Shown here: positions 1 to 9,990 of the stretch, piece by piece
How positions within the stretch are numbered: the stretch's first letter is position 1
Layout of the letters: each line of letters begins with the position of its first letter
Assembly (NCBI GenBank): GCA_030407085.1
Contig: CM059585.1
Span: 68,808,501-68,872,500 of the forward strand
Source of the DNA: Trichopria drosophilae
Taxonomy: Eukaryota; Arthropoda; Insecta; Hymenoptera; Diapriidae
Reading direction: 5' to 3'
Length of the DNA stretch: 64,000 nucleotides
Notes under the pieces: generated by a model
Databases searched by the model: none
Told to the model about the DNA's origin: nothing
What the model saw: the letters and a program-made list of their open reading frames with translations, nothing else
Program-made: the position numbers and the translations under genes

Positions 1-629
1 TTCTATTAAAAGGAAAAAAGCTACAAAAACCTATTGGATCTATAACCTAAATCATTGAACAATAACTAACAATGAAAAGGTTGGATATTCTTATACTTAT
101 TTATCCAGGACTCCAAATTGAAAAATTCCCAACAATCTTCGGAAGAAAATCATATTGCTTAAACAAAATTATCAACCATGGACATTTCACTCAATAATAT
201 TAAACTACAAGACTGAATACCACTAAATTAGAAACTGTTAGTTTGAAATAATAACTGCTAAAACATTTTAATTGTACATTTAATCATCAATTTTGGATTT
301 TAAGAAAATGTATATAGCAATAACAATGACGAAATTTAAGTATACACGCTATTTAGGTGGAAAAAGAAAATGATTACTTGTGCTGATGAACACACTAGGC
401 CCATTCTAAATTCAAGATGAGCAGAAGAAAATTATTCGAACCGACATAAATACTATAAACAAGACGTGTTTTTTTCTTCCCTTGCAATACAATCAGGATA
501 AGAGCACAGTTTAATAACAGACTGTCAAAGACATATAGAATATCACAAACAGTAACTAAGATAAATGATAGTTCAATATTGAAAGGGAGAAACAATCCTC
601 GGCGCCTCCTGGAACTATTTAGTCTGAAC
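1..629. other. AT-rich sequence without a recognisable gene
   Basis: The stretch is AT-rich and I see no coding region, splice-like exon or terminal repeat in it. Its last bases (622-629) are the left 8-bp target-site duplication of the P-like element that begins at 630. Confidence 0.6.
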
Positions 630-888
630 CAGGGGGGTGCAACTCCCTATGCCTCGTACGATTCAGCCGTGTCCTACTACATTACCCCTCGGTGGCGCTA
701 GCAACATGTGCCCGATTCGTCTGCGGATTTTCGCGCGTGGGATTTTAATGAACGTAAAATTGCGCTTAAGATTCGAAATTGTAAAAAAAAATTGTGTAAA
801 TGGGAACAATTTTGTTGATGTCATTAACAGTAGTTACGCAGAAATTCTATACAATACTTATAAAATATTAACTACAAGATTCATATAA

Positions 889-1280
889 GTCGTTAAAAAA
901 CAATACTTTTTTTCATTCTAAGGCTACCGTACCGAAAACGATGCGAAATAACGCAAAAATGCACTCAACCTTTTTTGTAGAGCATGAAATTTCCTACAAA
1001 AAAGTCAGTGACAGCATATCTCTAATGTTAATAGGTTAGTCACGAGCGCCACGAGTAACGCTGGAACTTGCAACAAATTTAATTTAGTTTTATAATGCGG
1101 ACATTCCAGCGTTTTTTATGGTTAACCTATTAACTTTAGAAATATGCTCTCACTGACTTTTTAATAGAAAATGGCATGCCCTATAAAAAAGGTTTAGTGC
1201 ACTTTTAGGTTATCTTGCTTCGTTTTCGAGACGGAAGCCTTAGAATGAAAAAAGTACTGATTTTTTCACTTTTAACGACC
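889..1280. repeat. Hairpin (palindromic) repeat inside the outer P-like element
   Basis: Roughly 150-bp arms are inverted copies: about 889-1045 against 1115-1280, both including the string CATTCTAAGGCT and the segment AAAGTCAGTGA. A short GC-richer loop lies between. A diverged copy of one arm recurs at about 45030-45175. No coding potential. Confidence 0.75.
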
Positions 1281-1577
1281 TTTAAAAACCACATAAATAA
1301 TGCTATGTTAATTAAATCATCTAGAAATTATGCATGATGTTCTTAATGAGACGACAAAAGTATATCTATTTATAATAACTTTTTATGTTTCGATTTTGAG
1401 GTTTAATCTATCGCACGGGGGTGACACTAATTACTTAAACGGTACCACTTAACGTCGCTAGGTAGCATGGGACACACCTGCCCGGCCCCCGACTTGATGA
1501 TGCACGGCGGCAACGAGCATGCGAGCTTCCTTCCATCGCACGTGCCTTGTATGTGTATGTCATTTTCAAAATTTTTT

Positions 1578-2821
1578 TTATGTTCTGAGGTAAACAATTT
1601 TCAGGGTGGAATTCTTCATTAACTGAAGGAAGAACCTTTTGAAAATAGCCACTATAAGAAGTTTGCTGGTCAACATGTTTTGAAGAAAACAGTAATGTAT
1701 TATTTTTTTTAGTATTTTAAGTATATTTAGTTTTAACAATGTTCGATAATGCGTTCTTTTGACAGCTTTTTGTTTTTGTTTAAGATATTTAACCTGCTTC
1801 AGAGTTTTAGGTGATACATTTAACCGGATTCTTTTTTTTGCAGGGTTTTCTTGACATTTTTTATTTCGCTGCTTACTTTTCTCAATTGTCTTTTTTAAAC
1901 GTGTACAATATTGACATCTTTTTTTATTACTTTGCAGGAATAAAAGACACTTATTGTGTCGCCATATATTTTTATTGTCTTTGTAAGCAGATGATCTTGC
2001 ATTAATTTGGTACGAGTCGTTTGCACAAATTTTGACATTATCTATGTACTTCAACAAATCTTGAAGGTTTTGAAGGCTTTTCAATGTATTTGGACGATTT
2101 GACTGGTTGGGCACATCTGGTATATGATTTTCAGATTATCGTCATCGACTTTACAACCAAGAATGTTGATGGTAACAAATGTTGTCTTTGTCTTCAAAAA
2201 GAATTATCTCTTTTTCACAGCGCAGTGAAATGGTATTTTTATTACTATCATTTACAAACGTACTTATAAAAAATTCTACCATAATTTTATTTTAAAATTT
2301 GTTTTCCGTCATTAGCCATGAATTTGGTAGTTGAACGTTTTCTGTTAAAAATTTTAGATTTATATTTGACACCTGATCCTGTACATCCTGTATTTGTTAT
2401 AGAAAATATAAAGAAATGTCAAAAATAAAATGTTAACAAAGTCTACAACATATTTGAAATATACTACAATGTACATAGTTGACAATCTTGAAAATTCAGA
2501 AAATAAATCCATTAAATATGTTCCTGTGGTTTGTACAGATTATTTAAATCCAAGTTGGTCAATCTCCATCGGAGGCGAAATTGTAGCCTCTACTTGCGGT
2601 TGCAATTCAGTCGGTCTTAGTCCTACTCGTTCTGCTGGAAGACAGGTGGTTTCGGCGAGTCCTAGTCGCACTTGAACATAACTTTGACCTCCAGGATTTG
2701 TGTTCATTAACTCGGTACAAGGAAATAATATTGGGATTGTGCCCGGTTTTAGTCGAGGAATTTTGTATGGTTCATACTTTAAATTAAATTTTAAACCGTT
2801 TTGTTTAAATAAGATAAACAA
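1578..2821 (-). pseudogene. Downstream remnants of P-like/THAP transposase
   Basis: Three minus-strand pieces can be read. At 2821-2540 a segment with KIPRLKPGTIP resembles the linker that follows THAP domains. Around 2350-2310 a short piece reads QLPNSW, matching RLPDSW in the gene at 30277-31197. At 2114-1578 a piece with YKDN, W-x-H, C and a C-x2-C-x2-LKK cluster matches the zinc-binding segment of that same gene. The last piece continues into a Lys-rich, coiled-coil-like stretch, as in P transposases. Frames are not continuous, and no intact catalytic core is visible. The shared segments place this copy and the 30-31 kb gene in one family. Confidence 0.55.
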
Positions 2822-2873
2822 TAAAAAAAAAAGAAAGTAAAATTAGTAGAACACATTAATTTAATAATAACAG

Positions 2874-3191
2874 TTAAAAGTAATAATAAAGGCGAAAGAC
2901 AATTTTAAAGTTCAGTATGTGAAGTAAATAGAACATAAAAATTCTATGTACTCTAATTGGGTTATTTTTCTTTTTTCTTTTCGAAGATCCATATGATCCC
3001 CATAATACACTATCCTGTAAAAAGTGTTTCTCACAAAGTACATGGCTAGATTGTAGTTCAATATCTCTCCTTCGAATAGCATCTTGCCATTTTTTACGTA
3101 TTGTCTCATCTTTTGGGACACTGAAAAAATGTACCTTCTGGTGATTGGAATCATATCCAGATGTACAACCGAGAGCTATGCATCGTGGCAT
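2874..3191 (-). pseudogene. THAP domain exon of P-like transposase
   Basis: The protein begins MPRCIALGC at 3191 and shows the C2CH pattern of a THAP finger: two early cysteines (C4, C9), then a tryptophan and the spaced CEKHF motif about 50 residues in. THAP domains bind the subterminal DNA of P elements. A basic run (KRKKK) follows, then the frame drifts into AT-rich sequence and stops at 2874. I could not find a clear splice donor, so the exon end is uncertain. It is the first coding exon of the inner P-like element and reads towards the fragments at 2821-1578. Confidence 0.75.
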
Positions 3192-3682
3192 TTTTAGATT
3201 TTTGCAAATTCTGCAAATACTATTATTATTTAAATGAAAAAACTCACATGCATACATTAGATGTATTCAGTTATATTCACATACTTCAAACTCCAAAATG
3301 TTTATACAATTAGTTATTATATAAATTCATTTATTTATTTAAAAATGTAATATTAAAAATAAAATCTTAAAAATATCCTACATCTTACTGAAAATGAGCT
3401 AAATAAACATTTTTGTCAACCGTCAAATGTTTAAATTGAAACTGAATTGAATTTCGCGAACGTCGCCATCATTGGTCACGTGACGCAGGGCAGGTATGGG
3501 TGAGCGCGGATTGGCGACATTAGGAGCGTCATAAGAATGCTTGGGAAGCATAGGGCAGAGTCACCCCCGTGATCTATCGTTATAGTGACTCCGGCAAAAC
3601 CTCCGGGCACACGCTTACAATAAGATACGGAGTCACGTCGCGGACAGGGTAAACAGGAGAGTGTCACCCCCCTGGTCTGAAC

Positions 3683-4340
3683 TAATCTCATAAAACAAGG
3701 AAGAAAAATTAATAGACATTCTGCACGGGACTGGCAATGGTGGCTTTTAGTGGGCACACATATGACACGTATGCGCAGGTGAACTAATCCACACAGCGGC
3801 GCATCGGGCACCTTGTGCGTAGAGTCCCTCTAGTATGTACACGGGGCTGACACACCCTATGCTCCTTTGCATTGAAAAGTGTCCCACTTATTGTGGCTTA
3901 ATTTCCCCCCACTTATGTCTGAAATGTAGTTCCGCCTACTCCGCACGGTGGCTCTAGCATACATTTGGTATGGTCAACGCGGAAGGTGGGGGTTGGCGCG
4001 AATATTTGAATATTTGAATCCGAAAAAGCAATGCACACACTAATAAGTAAATGTAAAATTACATTTACGAGTTTTTACAATTTTGTGAACATTTCCTACT
4101 CTTCTCGTCGTAAAATTATATGTTTCATGCAAATAACCTACGAAAACAGTATGAAATTCTCAATAAACTTGTAAAATTTACAATGGAAATGAAAATGTAC
4201 AGTGTAAAGGGCAGAAATAAATGATATTTTATTTATTTTATTGTTACACGAACACACTCGTAAAATTATTTTAGTACGCGTTAAGTCTAATGTAGACTGC
4301 AACGTAACCCTTAATCCCAGCGATGTCTGTGGTGTAAGAT
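3683..4340. other. Non-coding stretch, moderately GC-rich in its middle
   Basis: No gene or terminal repeat recognised. Open frames here are short and have no protein features. Confidence 0.5.
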
Positions 4341-4789
4341 ATCCCACAAAAAACACTTCTTGTAAAAAAACTCGCCAAGTTCTTATGAGTAAAACATAAT
4401 TACCACAAAAATGCTATGAGAATTAAATTATGTACAATTATAAAGCTATATTCTTATTCTACAAAAAGCAGTGATATCATGTAATAAGACCAAGTTCTTT
4501 CTAATGAAAAAAACTATTGATTAATGCAATATACAATAATTTGGAAAGAAAATTTTGCGTACATTGAGAACATCACAAAATTTTTCAAGAAACTTCTTTG
4601 AAATCAAAGTAATTCTAATCATTTGTTTAATGAAATTACCATTTAATAAAAAAATGTTATTAATGAATTTAATGAACTTTAAAAATCGATGCAATATCAT
4701 CAATAATATACACATTGGCTCTTATTCCAAGCATTCCACAACTGGCTTGTCAAAAACTTGGCTGCCTTTTTAGTCAAGTTTTGGGAGTT
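4341..4789. repeat. Left arm of palindromic repeat
   Basis: This arm is an inverted, highly similar copy of 8526-8973. Without the LTR retrotransposon the two arms would be about 0.64 kb apart, so the whole is a large hairpin-type repeat into which the retrotransposon inserted. The short open frames in both arms are mirror images of each other and do not look coding. Confidence 0.85.
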
Positions 4790-5028
4790 AAGAAAAAAAC
4801 GCCGTCATTCAGTAATCTGTTTATGGTGTTAAGTAATAAATGTATAATGCTATCCCAAATTACAAAACTATATTTTTGAAAATGAAGTTCTTGCAATTTT
4901 CAATATGGTTTCATGTTTCTGCCAAAAATGTATGCTAAATAGATGAAATTGCAGAAATATACAGGAAGTAAAACAACAATTATGATATTGTATTGCATTG
5001 ACAAGCAATACCTCGAATGGTAAACAAA

Positions 5029-5735
5029 TGTTGTAAGCCAATCACCGACCAGTGTGACTGAATAGCCCTATCGGTCAGCAGAGACTTCACAGCAACAAAA
5101 AAATTAAACCCTTCACGAATTCCCAGCAGGGCACTTCGCTCCGGTTTCGCTCGTCTTGGTTCCTCGTTGTTTGCTCTGAAAAGAGCGGATTGTAAAAGTG
5201 TCCTTAAAAGGACAGGTCAAGGAAAGAAGGAGATGAAAGGAGAAAGTTTCTTTATTTCTTCTAGTTGGCTCGAGTGTTGGTCGTCCTGTCCTTCCTTCCT
5301 GTCACAGCTGGTGTGAGAACGGGGAAGGTTGAAGGCAAATATGATAAACGTGTTCTCTAATTGTATTTATTTTATTTCGTCTGGTCCCTAGTCCGCTGGC
5401 CGTTCGAGAGAGCCGAGTGCTCGGAGACCTGAGTCGTCCGGGTGTCGAAGTTCTAATCATCGGAATCACGAATGCGACCCGTTTATATACGTGTCGATCG
5501 TGCGGGCGCGCACCAATCAGCGCCGGCGCGCGGTGATTGGTCGGAGGGAATTTTGTTCGCGTACAATGAACCTTGCAACCGATGCGTTCTGACGGAGAGT
5601 TCGTATCGGCACTAGTTTAACAGCGCGTTAAGAGCGCGCACCAATCAGCGCCGGGCGCGCGGTGATTGGCCGAGGGAGGGCTTTGTGTAAAAAGTGTATT
5701 TTTATTCGCAAACAAGGGCTTAGGAGTTTATAACA
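5029..5735 (-). repeat. 3' LTR
   Basis: Direct copy of 7416-8122; in element orientation it starts TGTTATAAAC and ends GGCTTACAACA. The polypurine tract abuts it at 5736. Confidence 0.93.
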
Positions 5736-5750
5736 ATTCCCCCTTTCTTG
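5736..5750 (-). other. Polypurine tract
   Basis: Minus-strand CAAGAAAGGGGGAAT sits directly next to the 3' LTR, the expected place for the plus-strand primer of an LTR retrotransposon. Its survival next to the truncated pol shows the deletion was internal. Confidence 0.8.
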
Positions 5751-5942
5751 AGGCCCTTGTTTGCGGTGTGTTTTCGCGACGGCCAACGGAGTTTACATCT
5801 TAATAAATATATATCTTAAATGAAAACGAAAATGAGTTGTTGAAATTCTATAAACATTACGATGAAAAGAAAAAAACCATGAAGAATAAATATCTTTTTG
5901 GCTTGCATTTTTGTTAGTTAAATTCCTACAAATTTTCTTAAA

Positions 5943-6155
5943 CTACACTTGCGTGTTTCTCGCTAAGTCCGAAAATTCACTTGAATTTTTACTAAGTTTT
6001 TGCACTGTTAGATTGATGTTGGAGCGTGAACCGTGGATCTGCAGTGGTTGTTCCAAAAATTTTGGATTTATTAGATTTTCTGTAGACCCGGTATCTACAA
6101 TCGCCGTTAGTTCCTGTTGTCCAATAGAAACTCGGATCCTTGGTAGGTCGTCCAT
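5943..6155 (-). pseudogene. Partial retroviral-type aspartic protease
   Basis: The 70-residue frame contains AIVDTGSTENLI, with the D-T-G active site and the hydrophobic strand that follows. It begins about 20 bases past the gag stop in another frame, which fits a gag-pro frameshift or reinitiation. The frame stops at 5943; no flap region, reverse transcriptase or integrase follows before the polypurine tract. The domain is shorter than a whole protease (about 100 residues), so a deletion probably cut it. Confidence 0.8.
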
Positions 6156-6172
6156 GAGTCGGAATGAATTAT

Positions 6173-7330
6173 TTATTGCCGGCCTTTGTTTGTGCCGACG
6201 CCCGGTGCCGGTTCGTCGGGCGCCTTTCTCCAGTTTTCCGGGTTATTTTCACTCTTTACTTTTCGAACGTCGCAATCCTTATTGAAGTGATACCCCGGGC
6301 AATGCCAGCATTTTGGAAGGTTTTCGGAGCTGGAGGGCTTTGTCTTAGTAGTATTTTCCTTCACTGTTTTGTAGCGATGTGGAATGGATTTTTCGTCTTC
6401 AGTATCTTTCTCCACATCTACTGCCTTTGTCAATAGAGTTGCGAAATCTAGGAGTTGGTATGTTTTTAGAATTTTTCTAAGTTCTGGTCGGAGTAAATTC
6501 AAAAGAGTTGATATTTTTGTAGCTTCATCTTCTTGTGGACGAATACGCTGATAAATCATGTATTTTTGTTGTAAAAATGGACCAACTGTTTCTCTCTCTC
6601 CTTGTTTCTTTCCGTATAGTTGGGCTGTGAGAGAGTTTTGCACAGTAGTGCTGTTGAAATAGTCTCGGAAAAGATTTTGGAATTGTGGCCAGTCGATGTT
6701 TACAACTTTATAGCATTGCCACCATTTTCCAGCGTCCCCTTTCAGCCCACCTTCGATACTTCTGGTTCGTTGGGCATTTGGAACTGCTAATGCTACAAAA
6801 TATTCTTCACAGAGCTGTAAATATCGTTCCGGATCTTCGTGTTCAAATCCATGAAACTCCGGTACTGGTGGACGATACGCCGTTATTGCCTGTGTGAATG
6901 CTGCCCAATTTATGAACGCTGGTGGTGCGGCTACTGCTTGATTCATTGGTTCTTGGTTTCGAGGCGGAACTTGTAAATTTCTGGCCGGTGGAACTCCTCC
7001 GTTTATTTGTCGGTTATCCGCTGCTGGTGTCCGGATGTCTTCTTGATGTCGGGGATTCTCCTGTTGTTGCATTCTTTCTTCCAGATGTGGGCTCGTTGAT
7101 GATCCGATCTGGAATAAATCTTCGCCTCCGTTGTATTCTCTTATATCTTCCTGACTTCTAGGTTCTGAATGAGATCGGCGAGTGGGAGATCTTCCCCTTC
7201 TCTTCGGTCGATGTTGATTGGGCGCCATCGGGTGTTTCAACACTCCCGAAAGTGTGGAGTCTTTGGTGTTGGATTCTGTTCGCACCCATTCCCTTGATTG
7301 GCTCCTAGTGTGAGGTGGTGTTCGCTGCAT
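6173..7330 (-). CDS. gag: Gag polyprotein of LTR retrotransposon
   Basis: An uninterrupted frame of 385 residues. The first ~130 residues are polar and basic (SRSQ- and RRGRSPTRR-type runs). From about residue 135 to 300 there is a typical Ty3 Gag capsid region with FHGFEHEDPERYL, GDAGKWW, and a W-x-QFQNLFRDYF helix. Near residue 345 a single zinc knuckle is readable: CWHCPGYHFNKDC, i.e. C-x2-C-x4-H-x4-C. The frame lies just downstream of the 5' LTR and primer site. The protease frame follows in a different frame, as is common for gag-pro arrangements. Gag would form particles that package the element RNA. An intact gag in a pol-less element suggests either recent deletion or mobilisation in trans. 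Confidence 0.9.
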   Translation of the reverse strand: MQRTPPHTRSQSREWVRTESNTKDSTLSGVLKHPMAPNQHRPKRRGRSPTRRSHSEPRSQEDIREYNGGEDLFQIGSSTSPHLEERMQQQENPRHQEDIRTPAADNRQINGGVPPARNLQVPPRNQEPMNQAVAAPPAFINWAAFTQAITAYRPPVPEFHGFEHEDPERYLQLCEEYFVALAVPNAQRTRSIEGGLKGDAGKWWQCYKVVNIDWPQFQNLFRDYFNSTTVQNSLTAQLYGKKQGERETVGPFLQQKYMIYQRIRPQEDEATKISTLLNLLRPELRKILKTYQLLDFATLLTKAVDVEKDTEDEKSIPHRYKTVKENTTKTKPSSSENLPKCWHCPGYHFNKDCDVRKVKSENNPENWRKAPDEPAPGVGTNKGRQ

Positions 7331-7395
7331 TTTCGTCGGCTAACTCTGTCGTAGGTTCGTTTCTTCCCTGTAGAAACTTCTCGTATGCTGAGATG

Positions 7396-7413
7396 GCCCC
7401 ACGTTGGGCGCCA
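7396..7413 (-). promoter_or_regulatory. tRNA-Lys-type primer-binding site
   Basis: On the minus strand the 18 bases TGGCGCCCAACGTGGGGC follow the 5' LTR after a 2-base spacer. This is the known primer-binding sequence for the lysine tRNA used by several retroelements, so minus-strand DNA synthesis would start here. Confidence 0.85.
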
Positions 7414-7415
7414 CT

Positions 7416-8122
7416 TGTTGTAAGCCAATCACCGACCAGTGTGACTGAATAGCCCTATCGGTCAGCAGAGACTTCACAGCAACAAAAAAATTAAACCCTT
7501 CACGAATTCCCAGCAGGGCACTTCGTTCCGGTTTCGCTCGTCTTGGTTCCTCGTTGTTTGCTCTGAAAAGAGCGGATTGTAAAAGTGTCCTTAAAAGGAC
7601 AGGTCAAGGAAAGAAGGAGATGAAAGGAGAAAGTTTCTTTATTTCTTCTAGTTGGCTCGAGTGTTGGTCGTCCTGTCCTTCCTTCCTGTCACAGCTGGTG
7701 TGAGAACGGGGAAGGTTGAAGGCAAATATGATAAACGTGTTCTCTAATTGTATTTATTTTATTTCGTCTGGTCCCTAGTCCGCTGGCCGTTCGAGAGAGC
7801 CGAGTGCTCGGAGACCTGAGTCGTCCGGGTGTCGAAGTTCTAATCATCGGAATCACGAATGCGACCCGTTTATATACGTGTCGATCGTGCGGGCGCGCAC
7901 CAATCAGCGCCGGCGCGCGGTGATTGGTCGGAGGGAATTTTGTTCGCGTACAATGAACCTTGCAACCGATGCGTTCTGACGGAGAGTTCGTATCGGCACT
8001 AGTTTAACAGCGCGTTAAGAGCGCTCACCAATCAGCGCCGGGCGCGCGGTGATTGGCCGAGGGAGGGCTTTGTGTAAAAAGTGTATTTTTATTCGCAAAC
8101 AAGGGCTTAGGAGTTTATAACA
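7416..8122 (-). repeat. 5' LTR with promoter
   Basis: In element orientation it starts TGTTATAAAC and ends TTACAACA. A TATA-like motif (TATATAAACGG, minus strand, about 7868-7878) is the likely promoter for gag. The primer-binding site lies two bases beyond its end. Confidence 0.93.
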
Positions 8123-8189
8123 CAAAGAATGGTTCATCTTACAAACCCACGACATATGCCCCTCCGTTGACGGTTGGGTGCTACCATTA

Positions 8190-8455
8190 CAGCCTCCAAA
8201 CCCAATGTTTTTACTTAATTTATTATGCTTTTTCCCCCTCATCTCATTATGCAATAATAAATATCCCATTTGTTGTATTAGTTTTGTTTACTAATAGAGT
8301 TATATAATACTAGATTCTTTGTCGTATCAAATATTGGTAAGATGAATATTTTGTTGTGCAAATGAATGTAAATGCTGTGATGATAAATTAACTGGAATAT
8401 GTGCGTAACGAAACATAAGAAATTGCAAATAATATAATAATGTATTGACTAACAA
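8190..8455 (+). repeat. Dispersed repeat, copy 1
   Basis: Direct, closely similar copy of about 45835-46110 (shared strings such as GTTTTTACTTAATTTATTAT and GGAATATGTGCGTAACGAAA). No coding potential; it forms part of the spacer of the palindrome around 4341-8973. Confidence 0.8.
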
Positions 8456-8525
8456 ACTAATGCATATATTCTGAAAATTGCATGACACTTTTCGAAATAG
8501 GGACCATTCTTCGGGGACCAAGATT

Positions 8526-8973
8526 CTCCGAAAAACTTGGCTAAAAGGGCAGCCAAGTTTTTGACAAGCCAGTTGTGGAATGCTTGGAATAAGAGCCAAT
8601 GTGTATATTATTGATGATATTGCATCGATTTTTAAAGTTCATTAAATTCATAAATAACATTTTTTTATTAAATGGTAATTTCATTAAACAAATGATTAGA
8701 ATTACTTTGATTTCAAAGAAGTTTCTTGAAAAATTTTGTGGTGTCCTCAATGTACGCAAAATTTTCTTTCCAAATTATTGTATATTGCATTAATCAATAG
8801 TTTTTTTCATTAGAAAGAACTTGGTCTTATTACATGATATCACTGCTTTTTGTAGAATAAGAATATAGCTTTATAATTGTACATAATTTAATTCTCATAG
8901 CATTTTTGTGGTAATTATGTTTTACTAATAAGGACTTGGCGAGTTTTTTTACAAGAAGTGTTTTTTGTGGGAT
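8526..8973. repeat. Right arm of palindromic repeat
   Basis: Inverted partner of 4341-4789. The arms end at the shared string ATCCCACAAAAAACACTTCT (left) and its complement (right). Confidence 0.85.
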
Positions 8974-9990
8974 TTCACTCATTTTTGCTAATATACAATA
9001 GTTGATAAAAAATGCCACGTGTAATATCATATTTATGAAAATATAAACTTCATGTAAATTAAGAACGTATAAATCCTTAGAATTTCTTGGACATGTTTTC
9101 TTTGTTATAATGTTGCCGTTTACATGAATCCTAGATTTTCCATTGCGTAGCATACTCGTGTAGTACCCTTGTTTACAGGTATCTCCAATACATATATACA
9201 AATCCAAGTAGATTATTTGACCTTGAAATTACCTCCAAGTGCGACCAAAGTATTATAACTAATAGATAAAAAAACTATGGAGCGGAAGACCTCGACCTCG
9301 ACAGTTTTCGCGACTACCCTTTTAAGACCCGGCACAAATATTTTATTTGATAAAATGAAAAATTACAGAGCGCGATACCTGGACCCCCTATTCGGCTATC
9401 GTTATCAACTGGTGAACTTATTTTAGCTGATCACATAATAAAGAAAAGAATTTTCAATCCTTGAAATGGTGATGATAAAACTGATATATGTAATTGTTTT
9501 GGATACAGTTTTAAATTAAATAAAAAGAGCTGTTTAAGAAAAGATAAGGAAATGTTTATGATAAATGAAGACTATTTATATAAGAGCATACATTCATTTC
9601 ATATATTTCAAATTAGTGTACAAATTTGAAATAAAATAACATACAAATTTATTTATTTATTTACAATGACAACATACATTGTAAGCATTCAACTGGCCCA
9701 CAATTTCGGAAACACCTTCATAGAAATAAAAAGTCCAACATGGCTGCCTATGAGATCACACAAAACTAAGATCTGCTTGAAGCATAGCTTGAAAATGAAA
9801 ATTTTGCAGCTTCTGAAATTCTACGAAAATGTAAGCAATCTTTTCTCAAATGTGATGTTGAAATGATCTTCAAAATACATTTTTTAATTTACAAAAGATT
9901 CTGCATACTAGATTTATGAGCGAAAAGAAATCGAAAATGATTAAAAACAAGTGCGAATAACCGTATTATGAATTTGAATCATTTCTCGTA
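8974..9990. other. AT-rich stretch; no gene seen
   Basis: Nothing coding is apparent. From about 9865 the sequence resembles the modules found in repeat R1 at 27840 and 28740 (AATTTACAA-AGA-TCT followed by GAAATCGAAAA), so R1-type material probably begins here. Confidence 0.45.

Larger units (their letters stand above)
1414..3571 (-). mobile_element. Inner P-element-like transposon with degenerate THAP/transposase exons
   Basis: Terminal inverted repeats are CACGGGGGTGAC at the left and GTCACCCCCGTG at the right. A perfect 8-bp duplication, ATCTATCG, lies at 1406-1413 and 3572-3579. The terminal motif matches that of the surrounding element, so the two belong to one family. Inside, read on the minus strand, come a THAP zinc-finger exon near the right end and several downstream fragments resembling the gene at 30277-31197. 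P-family transposases start with a THAP DNA-binding domain, so order and content fit. At 2158 bp with broken exons it is probably inactive. Confidence 0.85.
630..3674. mobile_element. Outer P-element-like transposon, non-autonomous, interrupted by an inner one
   Basis: The ends are inverted: CAGGGGGGTG at 630-639 and CACCCCCCTG at 3665-3674, with weaker similarity further in. The element is flanked by a perfect 8-bp direct repeat, GTCTGAAC, at 622-629 and 3675-3682. An 8-bp duplication is the hallmark of the P superfamily. Without the inner insertion (1414-3571 plus one TSD copy) it would be under 900 bp and holds no coding sequence, so it looks like a MITE. It contains the hairpin repeat at 889-1280. 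Family assignment rests on TSD length, terminal similarity to the inner element and the THAP exon in that inner element. Confidence 0.8.
5029..8122 (-). mobile_element. Young Ty3/gypsy-type LTR retrotransposon, pol deleted
   Basis: Two direct 707-bp LTRs, a lysine-type primer-binding site, gag, part of a protease and a polypurine tract are all present in minus orientation. The flanking TSD is CAAA (5025-5028 and 8123-8126). I noticed only two differences between the LTRs (near 5154/7541 and 5641/8028), which points to recent insertion. The internal region is about 1.68 kb and lacks reverse transcriptase, RNase H and integrase; coding ends soon after the protease active site. It is therefore a gag-pro derivative that would need a full-length relative to move. 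Ty3 rather than Pao is inferred from Gag and the 4-bp TSD. Confidence 0.92.

Noticed and set aside
4521..4773. Small frames in the palindrome arms (also 8541-8793)
   Set aside because: The same frames appear in both arms only because the DNA is inverted; the translations are Asn/Ile/Leu/Lys-rich and featureless.
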